A stretch of 64,000 nt of DNA from Swaminathania salitolerans (GCF_025994315.1 NZ_BAQE01000002.1), one strand, 5' to 3'; counted from the first letter of the stretch, positions 44,703 through 54,209 are shown. Notes: a model not told the origin generated them from the letters alone. Translations and numbers: made by a program.

Positions 44703-46151
44703 TCAGCGTTCGCCATCGGTCAGGGTTCCGAGAAACGCGATGATCTTCTCCCGCTCCGCTTCGGTGAGGGCGGGCGCGTGTCGCTTGCCGAACGGTGCGT
44801 CGAGCGTATCCACATTGGCGCGATATTGCGGCGGAAGATCGTCGTAAAGACGGACCCGGCCGTTTTCGTCGCGTGGGTAGAATCGCCCGGGAGACAGGTC
44901 GCGCAGGGCGTAGAAATCCATGACCTGTCTCAGCGTGGTGAAAACGCCGTTATGAAAGAAATGCCGTCTCGTTGCAGTGTTGCGCAGGGACGGCGTTCTG
45001 AAAAAGCCGCAATAGGCGCCATTTGTGCCGATGTCCGGACGCCCGGCCTCGCACAGGCCGAGATCGACGATGCCGGGCTCTGCCAGAGGCTGACGCGGCG
45101 CGGCAAGTGCCTCGTACTGGTGGTCGGTGAAGAGGGGCGGAAGGTGATCCTTCGTCACTGCGCTTAGATGACACGCCGCGCAATTGCCCTTTGCGGGATC
45201 GTTGAACAATCTGAGCCCCTCAGCCTCATCCGGGTTAAGGTGGATCTTCCCCTCGAGCCAGGCATCGAAGCGGCTCGTATAGGGGTGAAAGGCGATATCC
45301 TCGATCTGGTAGCGCGCAAGGGCGAAAAGGGCCTCGCTGATCAGCATGTCATCCGAGGCATAGGGGCCGGCCAGTCGCAACAATGCGGCGGTATAGGGCG
45401 CATGACGCAGGCGCCCGATCAGAATGTCCCGGTTCGAGGCCATTTCCCGCGGATCGTACAGAGGCCCCGCAGCCTGGGCCTGCAGGGTATCGGCCCGTCC
45501 GTCCCAGAACAATCCGCCCTGCGGAACCATGGCGAGCGCGGAGGCGCCTGCGCCCGCAGCCGATTTGGCCGCTCTCGCGCCCGGCCCTTGCGTCGGCGCG
45601 GGTGATGGTATGGGGGGCGCCCCCTCATTCGTCGGGTCGTCGGGGCCTATGCTGAAGGGCGGCTGTCTCTCGCGATAGGTCAGGGAAGGCACGGCACGGC
45701 GACCGACACGATCCATCGCGGCTCCCCCCCGGGCAAAGACCGCGTCGTCGACGGGCGCATAATGTGCCGAGGGAACGTGGCAGGAGGCGCAGGAGAGGTG
45801 TCCCGACCCTGAAAGAGCCTCGTCGAAGAAGAGCGCCTTGCCGAGACGCGCCATTGCGGAGAGCGGCATGGCGACCGGCCGCAAGAGATGCGTCGGACAG
45901 GGATTGCGGCCCTGATCGTCCGGTAAGCAGTTTCGGGGAGGCGCATCGTCCGGTCGCGCGCTTTGGGCGGAGGCGTCGCGGGCAGGGACGCTTGCCGGCC
46001 GGGAAATGCCCGGAGGCCCGACAGGCGCAGTCTCTTCGCGTGGCGGCTCCGTGGCCGACGCCTTCGCCGCACCGGCGCAGAGCAGGGAGAGGAGAAGCGC
46101 GACCGCCCTCCCGGACCGGGGGCGTCGTCGGACCGGTCTTCCGTCCGTCAC
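44703..46151 (-). CDS. MauG/CcpA-family di-haem cytochrome c peroxidase
   Basis: The 482-residue exported protein has an N-terminal signal (VALLLSLLCAGAAKASA) and two CxxCH haem sites: CASCH (about residue 127) and CAACH (about 334). The haem-domain motifs LGKALFFDEALSGSG and FRTPSLRNTATRRHFFHNG also fit the family. The start at GTG 46151 is proposed since AGGA lies just upstream; the longer frame would overlap the phosphoesterase gene. It would reduce peroxide or oxidise a protein partner in the periplasm. The substrate is not visible. Confidence 0.85.
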   Translation of the reverse strand: MTDGRPVRRRPRSGRAVALLLSLLCAGAAKASATEPPREETAPVGPPGISRPASVPARDASAQSARPDDAPPRNCLPDDQGRNPCPTHLLRPVAMPLSAMARLGKALFFDEALSGSGHLSCASCHVPSAHYAPVDDAVFARGGAAMDRVGRRAVPSLTYRERQPPFSIGPDDPTNEGAPPIPSPAPTQGPGARAAKSAAGAGASALAMVPQGGLFWDGRADTLQAQAAGPLYDPREMASNRDILIGRLRHAPYTAALLRLAGPYASDDMLISEALFALARYQIEDIAFHPYTSRFDAWLEGKIHLNPDEAEGLRLFNDPAKGNCAACHLSAVTKDHLPPLFTDHQYEALAAPRQPLAEPGIVDLGLCEAGRPDIGTNGAYCGFFRTPSLRNTATRRHFFHNGVFTTLRQVMDFYALRDLSPGRFYPRDENGRVRLYDDLPPQYRANVDTLDAPFGKRHAPALTEAEREKIIAFLGTLTDGER

Positions 46152-46260
46152 TGCATCCTGCGCCTCGCCCGCAAATATGTCCCAAGACGTGTCCGGCCCC
46201 CGGACCGGTCCCCTGTTCCGCTCTGTAAGCCGACGCGCCTTTCCTTCAGGGCAGTAAGGC
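46152..46260. other. Short gap between phosphoesterase and peroxidase genes
   Basis: About 110 bases on the same-strand path. No repeat or hairpin stands out. Confidence 0.4.
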
Positions 46261-47961
46261 TCAGGGATTGTCGGGCGCCTTGCCCAGAATGGCGCCATCC
46301 TTCGGGTCGAGATAGAGTGGCTCGGTCCGGGGCGGCGCATCGAAGTCGAACAATCCGTCCAGATCATGCGCATCCGCATCGAAGGAGCCGCCACCGATCC
46401 GGGTGCCCTCAAGCCAGTTGTTTTCGATGAATCGCAGAACCGAGCTCTGGGTCAGGAGCGTATGGTCGATGGCGTTGCGCCGCGCCCAGGGCGAGATCAC
46501 CAGAAGCGGCGTGCGGGTGCCGGGCCCGCACCGTCCGTTGACCGGCTTGCCTTTCAGGCCCGCAGGTGCCGGATGGGCGCCGCAGATGCCCGGAGCGTCG
46601 AGCTGATCTGCCTCGGCATCGCGCGAGCTGTGATCGGGAGTCACGAAGGCATGATCGTACCATCCGTCCGAATCGTCATAGGCGACGATGATGGCCGTAT
46701 CTTTCCACTCGGGCCGCGACTGGATGAAATTGACGAGCCTGACGACCCCCTCCTGCTCGTCCAGAGGATCCGAATAACCTGCATGCGCATCCTGATAGGC
46801 AGGAAGCTTGAGGAAGGATACGGCAGGCATATGGCCCGCCCGGGTCGCGGCGAAGAAATCCTCCAGATCGTACTGGTGGTTCGCCGGGTCCCTGGTTTTG
46901 CCGTCGATTCCGGTGGTCTGGCCGATCGCGGCGACGCCGGAGGGGCGCAAATGCTGCGGATTGGCCGTGCTCGGGTAATACTGGAACCAGTTGTGATGCG
47001 CGATGTAGTCCACAATCGTCTGCGCGACGACCGGAGAATAGGTGGCGCGCTGGCATCCCGTCGATCCGTTGGGGTTGTGGCGGGAGAGGTCGAACCCGGC
47101 CATGAAACCGCCCCAGCTCACGCCCCGGGCTGTCAGAAGGTCGCCGATATTGCGCCCTTCCATCCAGACCTGTTCACCGGGGAGCGAGCAGACATCGCCC
47201 GCGGGATCGATATCGTTGATCATGGTCAGCCCGCCCTGTCCGTCGGCGATGAAGGGAGACGGGGCGTCGCGCGTCGCGTTCTTCTGGCTCGAGGCCTTGA
47301 TGTGCAGGCCGTTCGTCTGACCGGAAACGATTTCGATCGCGCCCGGGGTGGAGGGGCCGTAGGTGTCCGTAAAGCTGTTATCGCTCATGGCGAAGCGCTG
47401 GGCATAGCGCCAGAGTGCCGTAACCGTATTGCCGTCATAATAGCCCATGACCTGGCCGCGCGTGGCAAAGGCGCCGACGCCGCCCGGCGATCCGTTTCCC
47501 GTATGGAGCGGGAAGAGATCGGCTTTCCCGCCATGATAGGCGAGTTGCTCGGCCGTATAGCCGTGATTCTGGTCCGCCGTGCTCGCCTGGCTCCGGTCGA
47601 GACGGAACGGGAGTGCGGCATCCGGTCCGTTCGCCGGGTTGGTATTGGGGTTCGTCCGGAGCAGATTGGACCGCAGAAGCGTGTTTGCGGCCGGAGTGCC
47701 GAGCGCGGGAAGGAAAACGGGTTCGCCTTCTGGATTCGCCGCCTGCGGATAGGTGGCGAAATAATGATCGAAAGAGACGTTCTCGTCGAAAATGACGACG
47801 AGATGCTTGATCGGCGTTCGTGTCGGCGCGGCGGCGAAAGCCGGTGTCAGAGCCGGAAAGCCCAAAGCGAGAGCGCCCAGAGCAAGAGAGCCCAGAGCAA
47901 GATAGCCCAGAGCGAGAGAGCCGAGGGTGAGCGGAAAGCGGGCACAATGCGGACGAAACAT
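46261..47961 (-). CDS. Phospholipase C/acid phosphatase-type phosphoesterase
   Basis: The 566-residue exported enzyme of the phosphoesterase family (AcpA, PLC type) has KHLVVIFDENVSFDHYFATY (metal-binding N-terminal block), SDNSFTDTYGPSTPGAIEIV, IIVAYDDSDGWYDHAF and a C-terminal LVISPWARRN. The signal-peptide region is built from five pentapeptide repeats. It would cleave phosphate esters or phospholipid heads outside the inner membrane. No phosphate-regulation site was identified. Confidence 0.88.
   Translation of the reverse strand: MFRPHCARFPLTLGSLALGYLALGSLALGALALGFPALTPAFAAAPTRTPIKHLVVIFDENVSFDHYFATYPQAANPEGEPVFLPALGTPAANTLLRSNLLRTNPNTNPANGPDAALPFRLDRSQASTADQNHGYTAEQLAYHGGKADLFPLHTGNGSPGGVGAFATRGQVMGYYDGNTVTALWRYAQRFAMSDNSFTDTYGPSTPGAIEIVSGQTNGLHIKASSQKNATRDAPSPFIADGQGGLTMINDIDPAGDVCSLPGEQVWMEGRNIGDLLTARGVSWGGFMAGFDLSRHNPNGSTGCQRATYSPVVAQTIVDYIAHHNWFQYYPSTANPQHLRPSGVAAIGQTTGIDGKTRDPANHQYDLEDFFAATRAGHMPAVSFLKLPAYQDAHAGYSDPLDEQEGVVRLVNFIQSRPEWKDTAIIVAYDDSDGWYDHAFVTPDHSSRDAEADQLDAPGICGAHPAPAGLKGKPVNGRCGPGTRTPLLVISPWARRNAIDHTLLTQSSVLRFIENNWLEGTRIGGGSFDADAHDLDGLFDFDAPPRTEPLYLDPKDGAILGKAPDNP
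47860..47934. repeat. 15-bp tandem repeat in a signal-peptide coding region
   Basis: Five units run head to tail: GCCCAAAGCGAGAGC, GCCCAGAGCAAGAGA, GCCCAGAGCAAGATA, GCCCAGAGCGAGAGA and GCCGAGGGTGAGCGG. On the coding strand they give the pentads LGSLA, LGYLA, LGSLA and LGALA of the signal peptide. Unit loss or gain keeps the frame and changes the hydrophobic core. Confidence 0.9.
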
Positions 47962-48045
47962 GACGGGGAACGGCTCTGCCTCTGGTTGCGGTCTCTTTTT
48001 CCGGCGCCGGTCAGGTTTTCCCGGTGCCGGAAGAACCCGGGTGGA

Positions 48046-48351
48046 TCAGGTCTGATCATCCTCGTGAAGCACGTCTTCGTCCAGAGGGCTGGCCGGAGGG
48101 GCGGAAAGACCGCGTCGGGACTGAAGCGAGATCGTGGTCAGGCGATGCTCCCGCCATGCGGCAACGAGGGTCTGCCGCCACCGGTCGGACGGGGCTGTCG
48201 GCGCGGGCGCCGCAGGGGCGGGCAGAGAGGTGGCCAGAGAGGCGGCCAGAGGCGCTCCCTGAGATGAAGCACGCCGGGAGGGCGCGTGTCGCGCAGAGGC
48301 GTGTGCGGCGTTCTGCCGGTTTTGTGACGTGTGCTGGCTCCGGGTTTCCAT
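48046..48351 (-). CDS. Hypothetical 101-residue protein
   Basis: The frame starts at ATG 48351 with CGGAG 8 bases upstream. The N-terminal half is low-complexity (Ser/Ala/Pro/His), and the second half is denser: SDRWRQTLVAAWREHRLTTI and an acidic tail (DEDVLHEDDQT). No signal peptide or transmembrane segment. It lies 84 bases past the start of the phosphoesterase gene, same strand, so it may lead that gene. No family recognised; the frame could also be fortuitous in GC-rich DNA. Confidence 0.45.
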   Translation of the reverse strand: METRSQHTSQNRQNAAHASARHAPSRRASSQGAPLAASLATSLPAPAAPAPTAPSDRWRQTLVAAWREHRLTTISLQSRRGLSAPPASPLDEDVLHEDDQT

Positions 48352-48793
48352 GATGAGGCTCCGTTTCCTAGAGAATGGCGGGACAGGCGCGCAGAAGCAG
48401 TCCAGGCGATGGTCCTCCGGCAGATGCTTTCCGGCGGGAAAAGCGCTCCCGGAGGAGGGAAGGCTCAGAGGGGAAAAGCCCGGCAGATTTCCCGGTGGTG
48501 GATCCGGAAAGACTGCCGCGGAAAAAGGGTTCAGGAGGATGTGCCGCGGCACGGCGCCTCGATAGAGGATTCGGCGCGCGGCGTGTGTGACCGTTCGATG
48601 AATTTGCTCCGAGCGATCCGTACAGCCGAAAGCCACCGCCGATATCCGGGACCGGTATCCGCCGCCGCCGCTATCGCTGCCACAGACCCCGCCCTCGTGC
48701 AGGCTGCGATATTGCGTGACGGCGTCCGATCGTCGATGACGGGACATCTCCCCTGCCCAGTCGGGGGACCTGTCGGAAACGAGGACGCGACCC
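48352..48793. other. Divergent region upstream of the MocR-type gene
   Basis: About 440 bases between the hypothetical gene and the MocR-type regulator. MocR regulators often bind such divergent spaces, but I could not pick out the direct-repeat operators with confidence. No coding frame of normal composition. Confidence 0.4.
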
Positions 48794-50197
48794 ATGGCGG
48801 ATGCCCCCTATCTGGAGGAATGGAAGGCGGCGCTCGGCCGGGATACGGGCGCCATTTATCTGGCGCTCGTCGAGGCCATCGCCCGTTCCATACGCAAGGG
48901 CGACCTGCAGGAGGGGGAGAAGCTGCCTCCCCAGCGCGAGATCGCAGCGCGTCTCGGTACCAATCTGAGCACGATCACCCGCGCCGTGACCGAAGCCCAG
49001 CGGCGCGGCCTTCTGGATGCGACGGTCGGGCGCGGCACTTTCGTGCGGCTGAACGCCGGAGACGGCTCCTGGCGCCAGTCCGGCGCCAGCGTGGTCGACC
49101 TCACGATGAACCTGCCGCCCTTGCCGCAGGACCCTTCGCTCCAGACGATGATCCAGGGCGAACTCGCGGCCATCTTCCGGCAGCAGGACATGCAGTCGCT
49201 CATGTCCTATCGCGTGACCGGAGGCACACGGCATGATCGTGAGCTCGGCGGTCAGTGGCTGATGCCCCTTCTCGGACGCCGCCGCGCCAGCGAAATCCTG
49301 CTCGTTCCCGGAGCGCAGGCGGGTCTCGCCGCGATCATGAGTTCGTTGCTCAGTCCCGGCGAGGCCATTGTCACGGACCGGATCACCTATCCCGGTATCC
49401 GGTCCATTGCGGCCCAGTTCGGCCTCGTCCTGATCGGCGCCGAGGCGGATGACGAGGGAATGCTGCCCGAGAGCCTCGACGATCTCTGTGCCCGTCACCG
49501 CCCGCGTGTGCTCTACTGCACGCCCAGTCTCCAGAATCCGACAACCGCCACATGGTCCCTTTCCCGGCGGGAGGCCATCCTTGCAGTGGCCCGCCGCCAC
49601 CAGATGACGGTGGTGGAAGACGATCCCTACAGTTTTCTTCTCAAGGCGCCGCCGCCGCCACTCGCCATGCTCGACCCGCAGCGCGTGATCCATGTGGCGA
49701 CGATGTCCAAGGTTCTCAGCCCCGGCCTGCGCACGGCCTATCTCGTTCTGCCCGGGGCGGAGATGACGCGACGTATCACCTCCGGTGTCCGTGCGATCTG
49801 TCTGGCGAAGGCCGGATTGCTCGACGCGCTGGTTTCGCGCTGGATCGAGACCGGCATTGCCCAGCATTGTCTGCGCAGCATCAGGGACGAGCTGGCGCAG
49901 CGTCATGTCGTTCTCCGGCAGGTTCTCGGCGAGGGAACAGGCAATCGCGGGCCGAGTCCCCATGTCTGGCTGCCGTTGCCGGAATGGTGGGGAAGCACGG
50001 AGTTCGTGGCATTTGCCCGTCGTCAGGGTCTGGCTCTGGTGCCGAGCTCCGTTTTCACTGTGGCGGGAGAACCGCCCCCCGCCGTGCGTATGGCCCTCGG
50101 CAGCGCGCCCGATCTCGACGGTCTGCGCGACTCTCTGACCAATCTGCGCTCGGTCCTCGAATATCGTCCGGCGATGGGATTTTCCGATATCGTGTAG
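48794..50197 (+). CDS. MocR/PdxR-type GntR regulator with aminotransferase fold
   Basis: The 467-residue protein has an N-terminal winged helix (LPPQREIAARLGTNLSTITR, about residues 45-64). An aminotransferase-I-like domain follows with the PLP Lys (ATMSKVLSPGLRTAYLV, about residue 303) and EDDPYSFL (Asp that holds the PLP ring). Members sense PLP or an amino compound and control nearby genes. The gene has no coregulated neighbour that reveals its target; the divergent hypothetical gene is the first candidate. The frame ends with a long spacer to the next gene. Confidence 0.92.
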   Translation: MADAPYLEEWKAALGRDTGAIYLALVEAIARSIRKGDLQEGEKLPPQREIAARLGTNLSTITRAVTEAQRRGLLDATVGRGTFVRLNAGDGSWRQSGASVVDLTMNLPPLPQDPSLQTMIQGELAAIFRQQDMQSLMSYRVTGGTRHDRELGGQWLMPLLGRRRASEILLVPGAQAGLAAIMSSLLSPGEAIVTDRITYPGIRSIAAQFGLVLIGAEADDEGMLPESLDDLCARHRPRVLYCTPSLQNPTTATWSLSRREAILAVARRHQMTVVEDDPYSFLLKAPPPPLAMLDPQRVIHVATMSKVLSPGLRTAYLVLPGAEMTRRITSGVRAICLAKAGLLDALVSRWIETGIAQHCLRSIRDELAQRHVVLRQVLGEGTGNRGPSPHVWLPLPEWWGSTEFVAFARRQGLALVPSSVFTVAGEPPPAVRMALGSAPDLDGLRDSLTNLRSVLEYRPAMGFSDIV

Positions 50198-50524
50198 GCC
50201 CGGACATGAGAGATGTGAGTTCACGAAAAAGAGAGCAAAATAACGAGACAAAACAGTCTCTTGGCGCAGAAAAGAACGATTGTATGAGGAAGATCAGAAA
50301 ATTGTCCGATATAGATGCACGGGGTATGAGGGCGATCTGCTGAACTGTTTTCATTGTCTGGACATCGCATCCAGACAATGCCTTGCAGGATCGAAGGCCA
50401 ATCCCCTAATCAGAGGCCTGACGAAAGGTAACCCCCGGCAGGCTGGCCGGTTGCCTTCGATATGCGGGCGTGAACGGCGTGCGATGATGACCCCGCCGGG
50501 CCCGCCCCTTGGGAGAGTGCCATT
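50198..50524. other. Gap with palindromic elements
   Basis: About 330 bases between the MocR-type gene and a small membrane-protein gene. It holds the hairpins described separately and no convincing gene. Confidence 0.5.
50352..50380. promoter_or_regulatory. Perfect 10-bp inverted repeat (spacer 9)
   Basis: CATTGTCTGG (50352-50361) and CCAGACAATG (50371-50380) are exact inverted repeats. A smaller hairpin, GAGAC-N6-GTCTC, lies at 50245-50260. The site is either a stem-loop in the upstream transcript or an operator for a dimeric regulator such as the MocR-type protein. Confidence 0.5.
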
Positions 50525-50785
50525 ATGTCGATCAGTGCGGAAAGCGTTGATACTGCCGCAAGCGTTGCGGATATCAAGGAAGTCGAGGAAATCAGAGCGC
50601 AGCGCCGTCTTCGCTATCGCATGGGTGCGATGGTTCTCGGTCTGCTGCTCTTTCATGTCTGTCTCGCCTGGGCGATCGCAGGCACGACGGTCGATCTCCA
50701 GGATCATTTTCACACGAATTACTGGGCGCTGGGCGCGACCCTGTTCTGGGCGATGTTTGCTGTCTATCACATGAGCGTTTCCTGA
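50525..50785 (+). CDS. Small two-helix membrane protein
   Basis: The 86-residue protein has a soluble N-terminal part (about 30 residues, acidic then basic), then two transmembrane helices (AMVLGLLLFHVCLAWAIAG and ALGATLFWAMFAVYHMS). A GGGAG ribosome site is 9 bases before the ATG. No family recognised. It follows the MocR gene by 330 bases and faces the CocE-like gene convergently. Confidence 0.7.
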   Translation: MSISAESVDTAASVADIKEVEEIRAQRRLRYRMGAMVLGLLLFHVCLAWAIAGTTVDLQDHFHTNYWALGATLFWAMFAVYHMSVS

Positions 50786-50791
50786 GATCGT

Positions 50792-50838
50792 CCAGCCCCC
50801 GTTCCCCGCATCGTTGCAATGCGCGGAGCGGGGGCTGG
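50792..50838. terminator. Large hairpin between convergent genes
   Basis: CCAGCCCCCG and CGGGGGCTGG pair perfectly at the outer ends, and CCGCAT with ATGCGCGG extends the stem inside. It lies between the stops of the small membrane-protein gene and the hydrolase gene, so it can end transcripts from both sides. No T-run follows. Confidence 0.6.
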
Positions 50839-50842
50839 CCGC

Positions 50843-52735
50843 TCAGAGTTCGGGCGCGTGATCGAGCGGCTCGCTGACGCTTGCATCCGGAAGCTCGGGC
50901 AGGATGACGGAAGAGGGATGCGCCTTGTCGTGCCAGATGATCTGCTCGGCCTTTCTGTACCCCTTCGCTGAGGCGAGCGGCGCGCCCGTATTCGGGTTCG
51001 GGGCGAACTGGGGATAGTCGCTGGACGAGATTTCCAGGCGGACCCGGTGCCCGGCCAGAAACAGGTTCGAGGTCGGCCAGACCTTGATCCGGTAGCGATA
51101 GACCTTCCCGGGCTCGACCGGTGTGGGATGCTCGAGCGAGTCCCGGTACGATGCGCGGATGATGCCGTTGTTCAGATTGATCGCGCTGCCATCGGGCGCG
51201 ACATCGACGAGCTTTGCGGTGAAATCCGTGTCCGGGGCGTCGGTGCTCGCATAGAGATCGACCGTGATCGGTCCGGTCACATTGAGCGGTCTCGCCAGAG
51301 CCTCGCTCGTGAATACCAGGATGTCGGGTCTCTGCTCGATCGGGGACTGGTCGAACTGTCCCTGCGGCCCGCTCGTCCAGGCGCAGCAGGAATGACCGCC
51401 AAGGCTCGGAACGGGATTGGCAGGATCGTAGATGAAACGATCCTTTGCAGCGCCGGTCGCGGGCGAGCGGGAGAGGGTCCCGTCTCCCATGGAGGAATTG
51501 GCACGACCCGCGCTGCCGAGATACCAGGTCGTATAGCGCGTGCCCCGGACGGGGAAACCGTCGGCGCTGTGCCAGCGATTTTCGCCCATGGTGAAATAAT
51601 CGACCCTTGGGCCGTCGCGATAGCCGTTTTCCTGTCCCTTGAGCACATGGTCGAGAAACCGGATCGTGAGGATATTGACGGGGCTGTTTCCGACAGACCC
51701 GATCGCCTTGAGGCGCGGGCTGACGACAGAGTCAGGACGCCCCCAGCCGATATGCTCCCACGGGCCGATCACGAGGCGCTGGTTCCGGCGGGCCATGTCG
51801 CTGCCTCCGGCTACGCGCATCCCGTTGAAATTGTTGATCGCTCCCTGCAGGAACGAATCGTACCATCCGTCGAAGGCGAGAACGGGGATCTTGACCTTGT
51901 CGTAATGCGTCCGGATCTCGAAGGCTTCCCAGTACGCGTCCCGAACGGGATGGGCGAGGGTGTCGTAGAAATACGGAGCGACATCCGGATCGTCCGGATG
52001 AAGGGGAGGAAAGCGTCCATAGGGCGTAAAGCCCAGCCAGACCGAGGCATTCTTTCCGTCGGCGAAGAGCTGTTTCGACAGGGCGTCGTCTCCCCTGTTG
52101 GCAGCGGCAGAGGCGGCGATGGTCTCGAGCATCCAGGGTTCGATGAATGCGAGTCGGAATGCGCCGTCCTCGTAGCTCCACCCGTCGAAATAATCGTCGC
52201 CCGTGTTCGAGGGTACGATGGCCTTGAGGGAAGGGGGCGTCGCGGTGGCGGCAAGCCATTGCGTGGCACCGACATAGGACGATCCGTACATCGCCACCTG
52301 TCCGTCCGCCCCGGGAAGCCGCGCGGCCCATTCCACGGTGTCATAGCCGTCCAGCCGGTCATGGCGGTATTCGTAGAAGGTGCCGCCCGATTTTCCCTGA
52401 CCCCTGATGTCCTGCACCACGACGATATAGCAATGCGAGGCGAACCAGGCGGGGCTCTGGTACCGGGACGGAGCGACCTGCGCGGCATCCTTGCCGTATT
52501 GCGTGCGCATCAGCAGGACCGGCACTTTCCTGTCGGTGCGGGGCGAATAGATATCGGCGCGCAAGACGGTACCGTCGCGCATCCGGGCGGGAACGTCCGT
52601 CTGTCGGGTTACCGCGCACGTCCCCTTGCCTGCATCGTCGGGCCAGGAGGATGCCCGGGCATCGGGCGCCACAACCGCGAGGGCGAGACCGGATGTCCCG
52701 GCAAGGGCGGCAAGGAGGAATGCAGGGCGGGTCAT
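50843..52735 (-). CDS. Exported CocE/NonD-type hydrolase (X-Pro dipeptidyl-peptidase family)
   Basis: The 630-residue alpha/beta hydrolase has a signal peptide (LLAALAGTSGLALAVVA). The N-terminal block VLLMRTQYGKDAA and VVVQDIRGQGKSGG, the nucleophile MYGSSYVGATQW (Ser about residue 150) and GGHSCCAW with a C-terminal jelly-roll (LFLAGHRVRLEISSSDYPQF) match the CocE/NonD and glutaryl-7-ACA acylase group. It is likely periplasmic. The substrate (ester, amide or X-Pro peptide) cannot be told from sequence. Confidence 0.9.
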   Translation of the reverse strand: MTRPAFLLAALAGTSGLALAVVAPDARASSWPDDAGKGTCAVTRQTDVPARMRDGTVLRADIYSPRTDRKVPVLLMRTQYGKDAAQVAPSRYQSPAWFASHCYIVVVQDIRGQGKSGGTFYEYRHDRLDGYDTVEWAARLPGADGQVAMYGSSYVGATQWLAATATPPSLKAIVPSNTGDDYFDGWSYEDGAFRLAFIEPWMLETIAASAAANRGDDALSKQLFADGKNASVWLGFTPYGRFPPLHPDDPDVAPYFYDTLAHPVRDAYWEAFEIRTHYDKVKIPVLAFDGWYDSFLQGAINNFNGMRVAGGSDMARRNQRLVIGPWEHIGWGRPDSVVSPRLKAIGSVGNSPVNILTIRFLDHVLKGQENGYRDGPRVDYFTMGENRWHSADGFPVRGTRYTTWYLGSAGRANSSMGDGTLSRSPATGAAKDRFIYDPANPVPSLGGHSCCAWTSGPQGQFDQSPIEQRPDILVFTSEALARPLNVTGPITVDLYASTDAPDTDFTAKLVDVAPDGSAINLNNGIIRASYRDSLEHPTPVEPGKVYRYRIKVWPTSNLFLAGHRVRLEISSSDYPQFAPNPNTGAPLASAKGYRKAEQIIWHDKAHPSSVILPELPDASVSEPLDHAPEL

Positions 52736-53120
52736 GGGTGCCTCCAGTCGGATACGGACCGTGATCCGGTCGTGAGCGCGGCGATTGTCGTGACGACGCT
52801 GCCGGAAAACGCTGCCGGAAACCGCGCATGACGCGCGCCTCCCGGTCGAAGCGAAGATGCAGGGCATGGGCAGCGCGCGACGGATGACTGCGCCCATGCC
52901 GGAAAAATGGTTTCTGATGAACATATCGGCGATATTGAGCCGAAGAGACGGGTATCGGGCAAAGCACGATTGCTTCATCCCGAAGAACGACACCTCTTTC
53001 CGATGACCGGTCGTGGCCATGCGATTCTTCTTCAGGCCGTCATGCTTCGTTCCGCTTCGCGCCGGTTTTCAGGGCTCTTCCTGCGTTGGCGCTGTCATGA
53101 CGCGCTGCGACCTCGCGCGT
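52736..53120. other. Gap upstream of the CocE-like gene
   Basis: About 385 bases, most likely the promoter region of the hydrolase gene and the 3' end of the glycosyltransferase transcript. Frames through it have shadow-like composition. No repeat or hairpin stands out. Confidence 0.4.
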
Positions 53121-54209
53121 TCATGCCCGGGCCGCGCGCGCGGCATGGCGTACGCGGTCATAGAGCGCCTCGCAGGAATCGATCATGCGATCATGCGTGA
53201 AACAGGCTTCGACCCGTTTGCGCGGCACGAGGCGATCGATGAGGAGGGCCTGTTGCATCGCCTTTGCCAGAGCGTCGACATCCCCCGGCGGGGCAAAGCG
53301 TCCGGCATCGTCTCCCACGATCTCGCGCGTGGCGCCCCGGTCGAAGGCGGCGACCGGTGTCCCCGAGGCCATGGCTTCCACGGCGACGAGACCGAAAGGC
53401 TCATCCCAGCAGGGGGTGAACAGCAACACGCCCGCCTCGCGCATCTCTTTCGCCAGAGCCGCACCCGGAACGACCCCGCCATAGGTGATCCTGTCCGAAA
53501 GAAACGGCGCGATCTCTTCGGAAAAATACGCTTCCTGCTCGAGATAGCCGAACATACGGAGCGGGATTCCGGCCTTTATGGCAGCCTGTACGGCAAGATG
53601 CGTCCCCTTGTTCGGCGTGATGCGTCCGCACCAGAGCCCATGCGTGCCTCCCCTCTCGGCAAAAGGCCAGAGGGCGGGATCGATCCCGTTATACAGGACC
53701 GCACTTTCCTGTGGCGGTCCCTCCGGCCACCAGCTCAGTGTCTGACGCAGGGAGGTGACGGTGATGCAATGGGTCGGGCAGAGGCTTTCGCGCACGAAAT
53801 GATGCAAGGCATCGAAAGGAGGGACATGCAGGGACGTAACACAGGGATGAGCCTTCTCTCTTGCGCTCTGGAGCACGAAGCGATGCAGGGCATTGTTGTG
53901 CACCACATCGTAACGACCCGAGAAGATGCGATGGCGGGCGCTGCCGAAGGCCTTGTCCAGCACCGTGTAGAGCACGGGGTCGGCGCGAAAGTTCTCCCAG
54001 GGGTAATCGCGGTCGTAATGCACGGGCATCAGGGGGTCGATTTCAAAGCGCGTATCGCTGTCGCCCGCGGCGAACAGGGTCACGTCATGTCCCCGTTCCA
54101 TCAGGCCCCGGGCGAGATGAAAGCTGTGCGCCTCCATCCCTCCCTTGAACGGCTCGGCAATCGGATGACGCGGATGCGCGACAAGGGCGATGCGTAGCCG
54201 GGAACTCAT
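53121..54209 (-). CDS. Glycosyltransferase family 4 (GT-B)
   Basis: The 362-residue enzyme has two Rossmann-like halves: the acceptor side (MEAHSFHLARGLMERGHDVT, N-terminal) and the donor side with HGLWCGRITPNKGTHLAVQA and EPFGLVAVEAMASGTPVAAF (the E-x7-E-type motif). It has no membrane segment, so it is cytosolic or peripheral. It is the last gene of a four-gene glycosyltransferase set in one direction; its ATG overlaps the end of the GT2 gene (ATGA). Donor and acceptor unknown. Confidence 0.9.
   Translation of the reverse strand: MSSRLRIALVAHPRHPIAEPFKGGMEAHSFHLARGLMERGHDVTLFAAGDSDTRFEIDPLMPVHYDRDYPWENFRADPVLYTVLDKAFGSARHRIFSGRYDVVHNNALHRFVLQSAREKAHPCVTSLHVPPFDALHHFVRESLCPTHCITVTSLRQTLSWWPEGPPQESAVLYNGIDPALWPFAERGGTHGLWCGRITPNKGTHLAVQAAIKAGIPLRMFGYLEQEAYFSEEIAPFLSDRITYGGVVPGAALAKEMREAGVLLFTPCWDEPFGLVAVEAMASGTPVAAFDRGATREIVGDDAGRFAPPGDVDALAKAMQQALLIDRLVPRKRVEACFTHDRMIDSCEALYDRVRHAARAARA

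Noticed and set aside
46152..46412. A longer start for the di-haem peroxidase
   Set aside because: It would overlap 150 bases of the phosphoesterase gene in another frame and place the signal peptide internally.
48671..50251. A 526-codon minus-strand frame opposite the MocR gene
   Set aside because: Shadow composition; the MocR-type protein on the plus strand is well supported.
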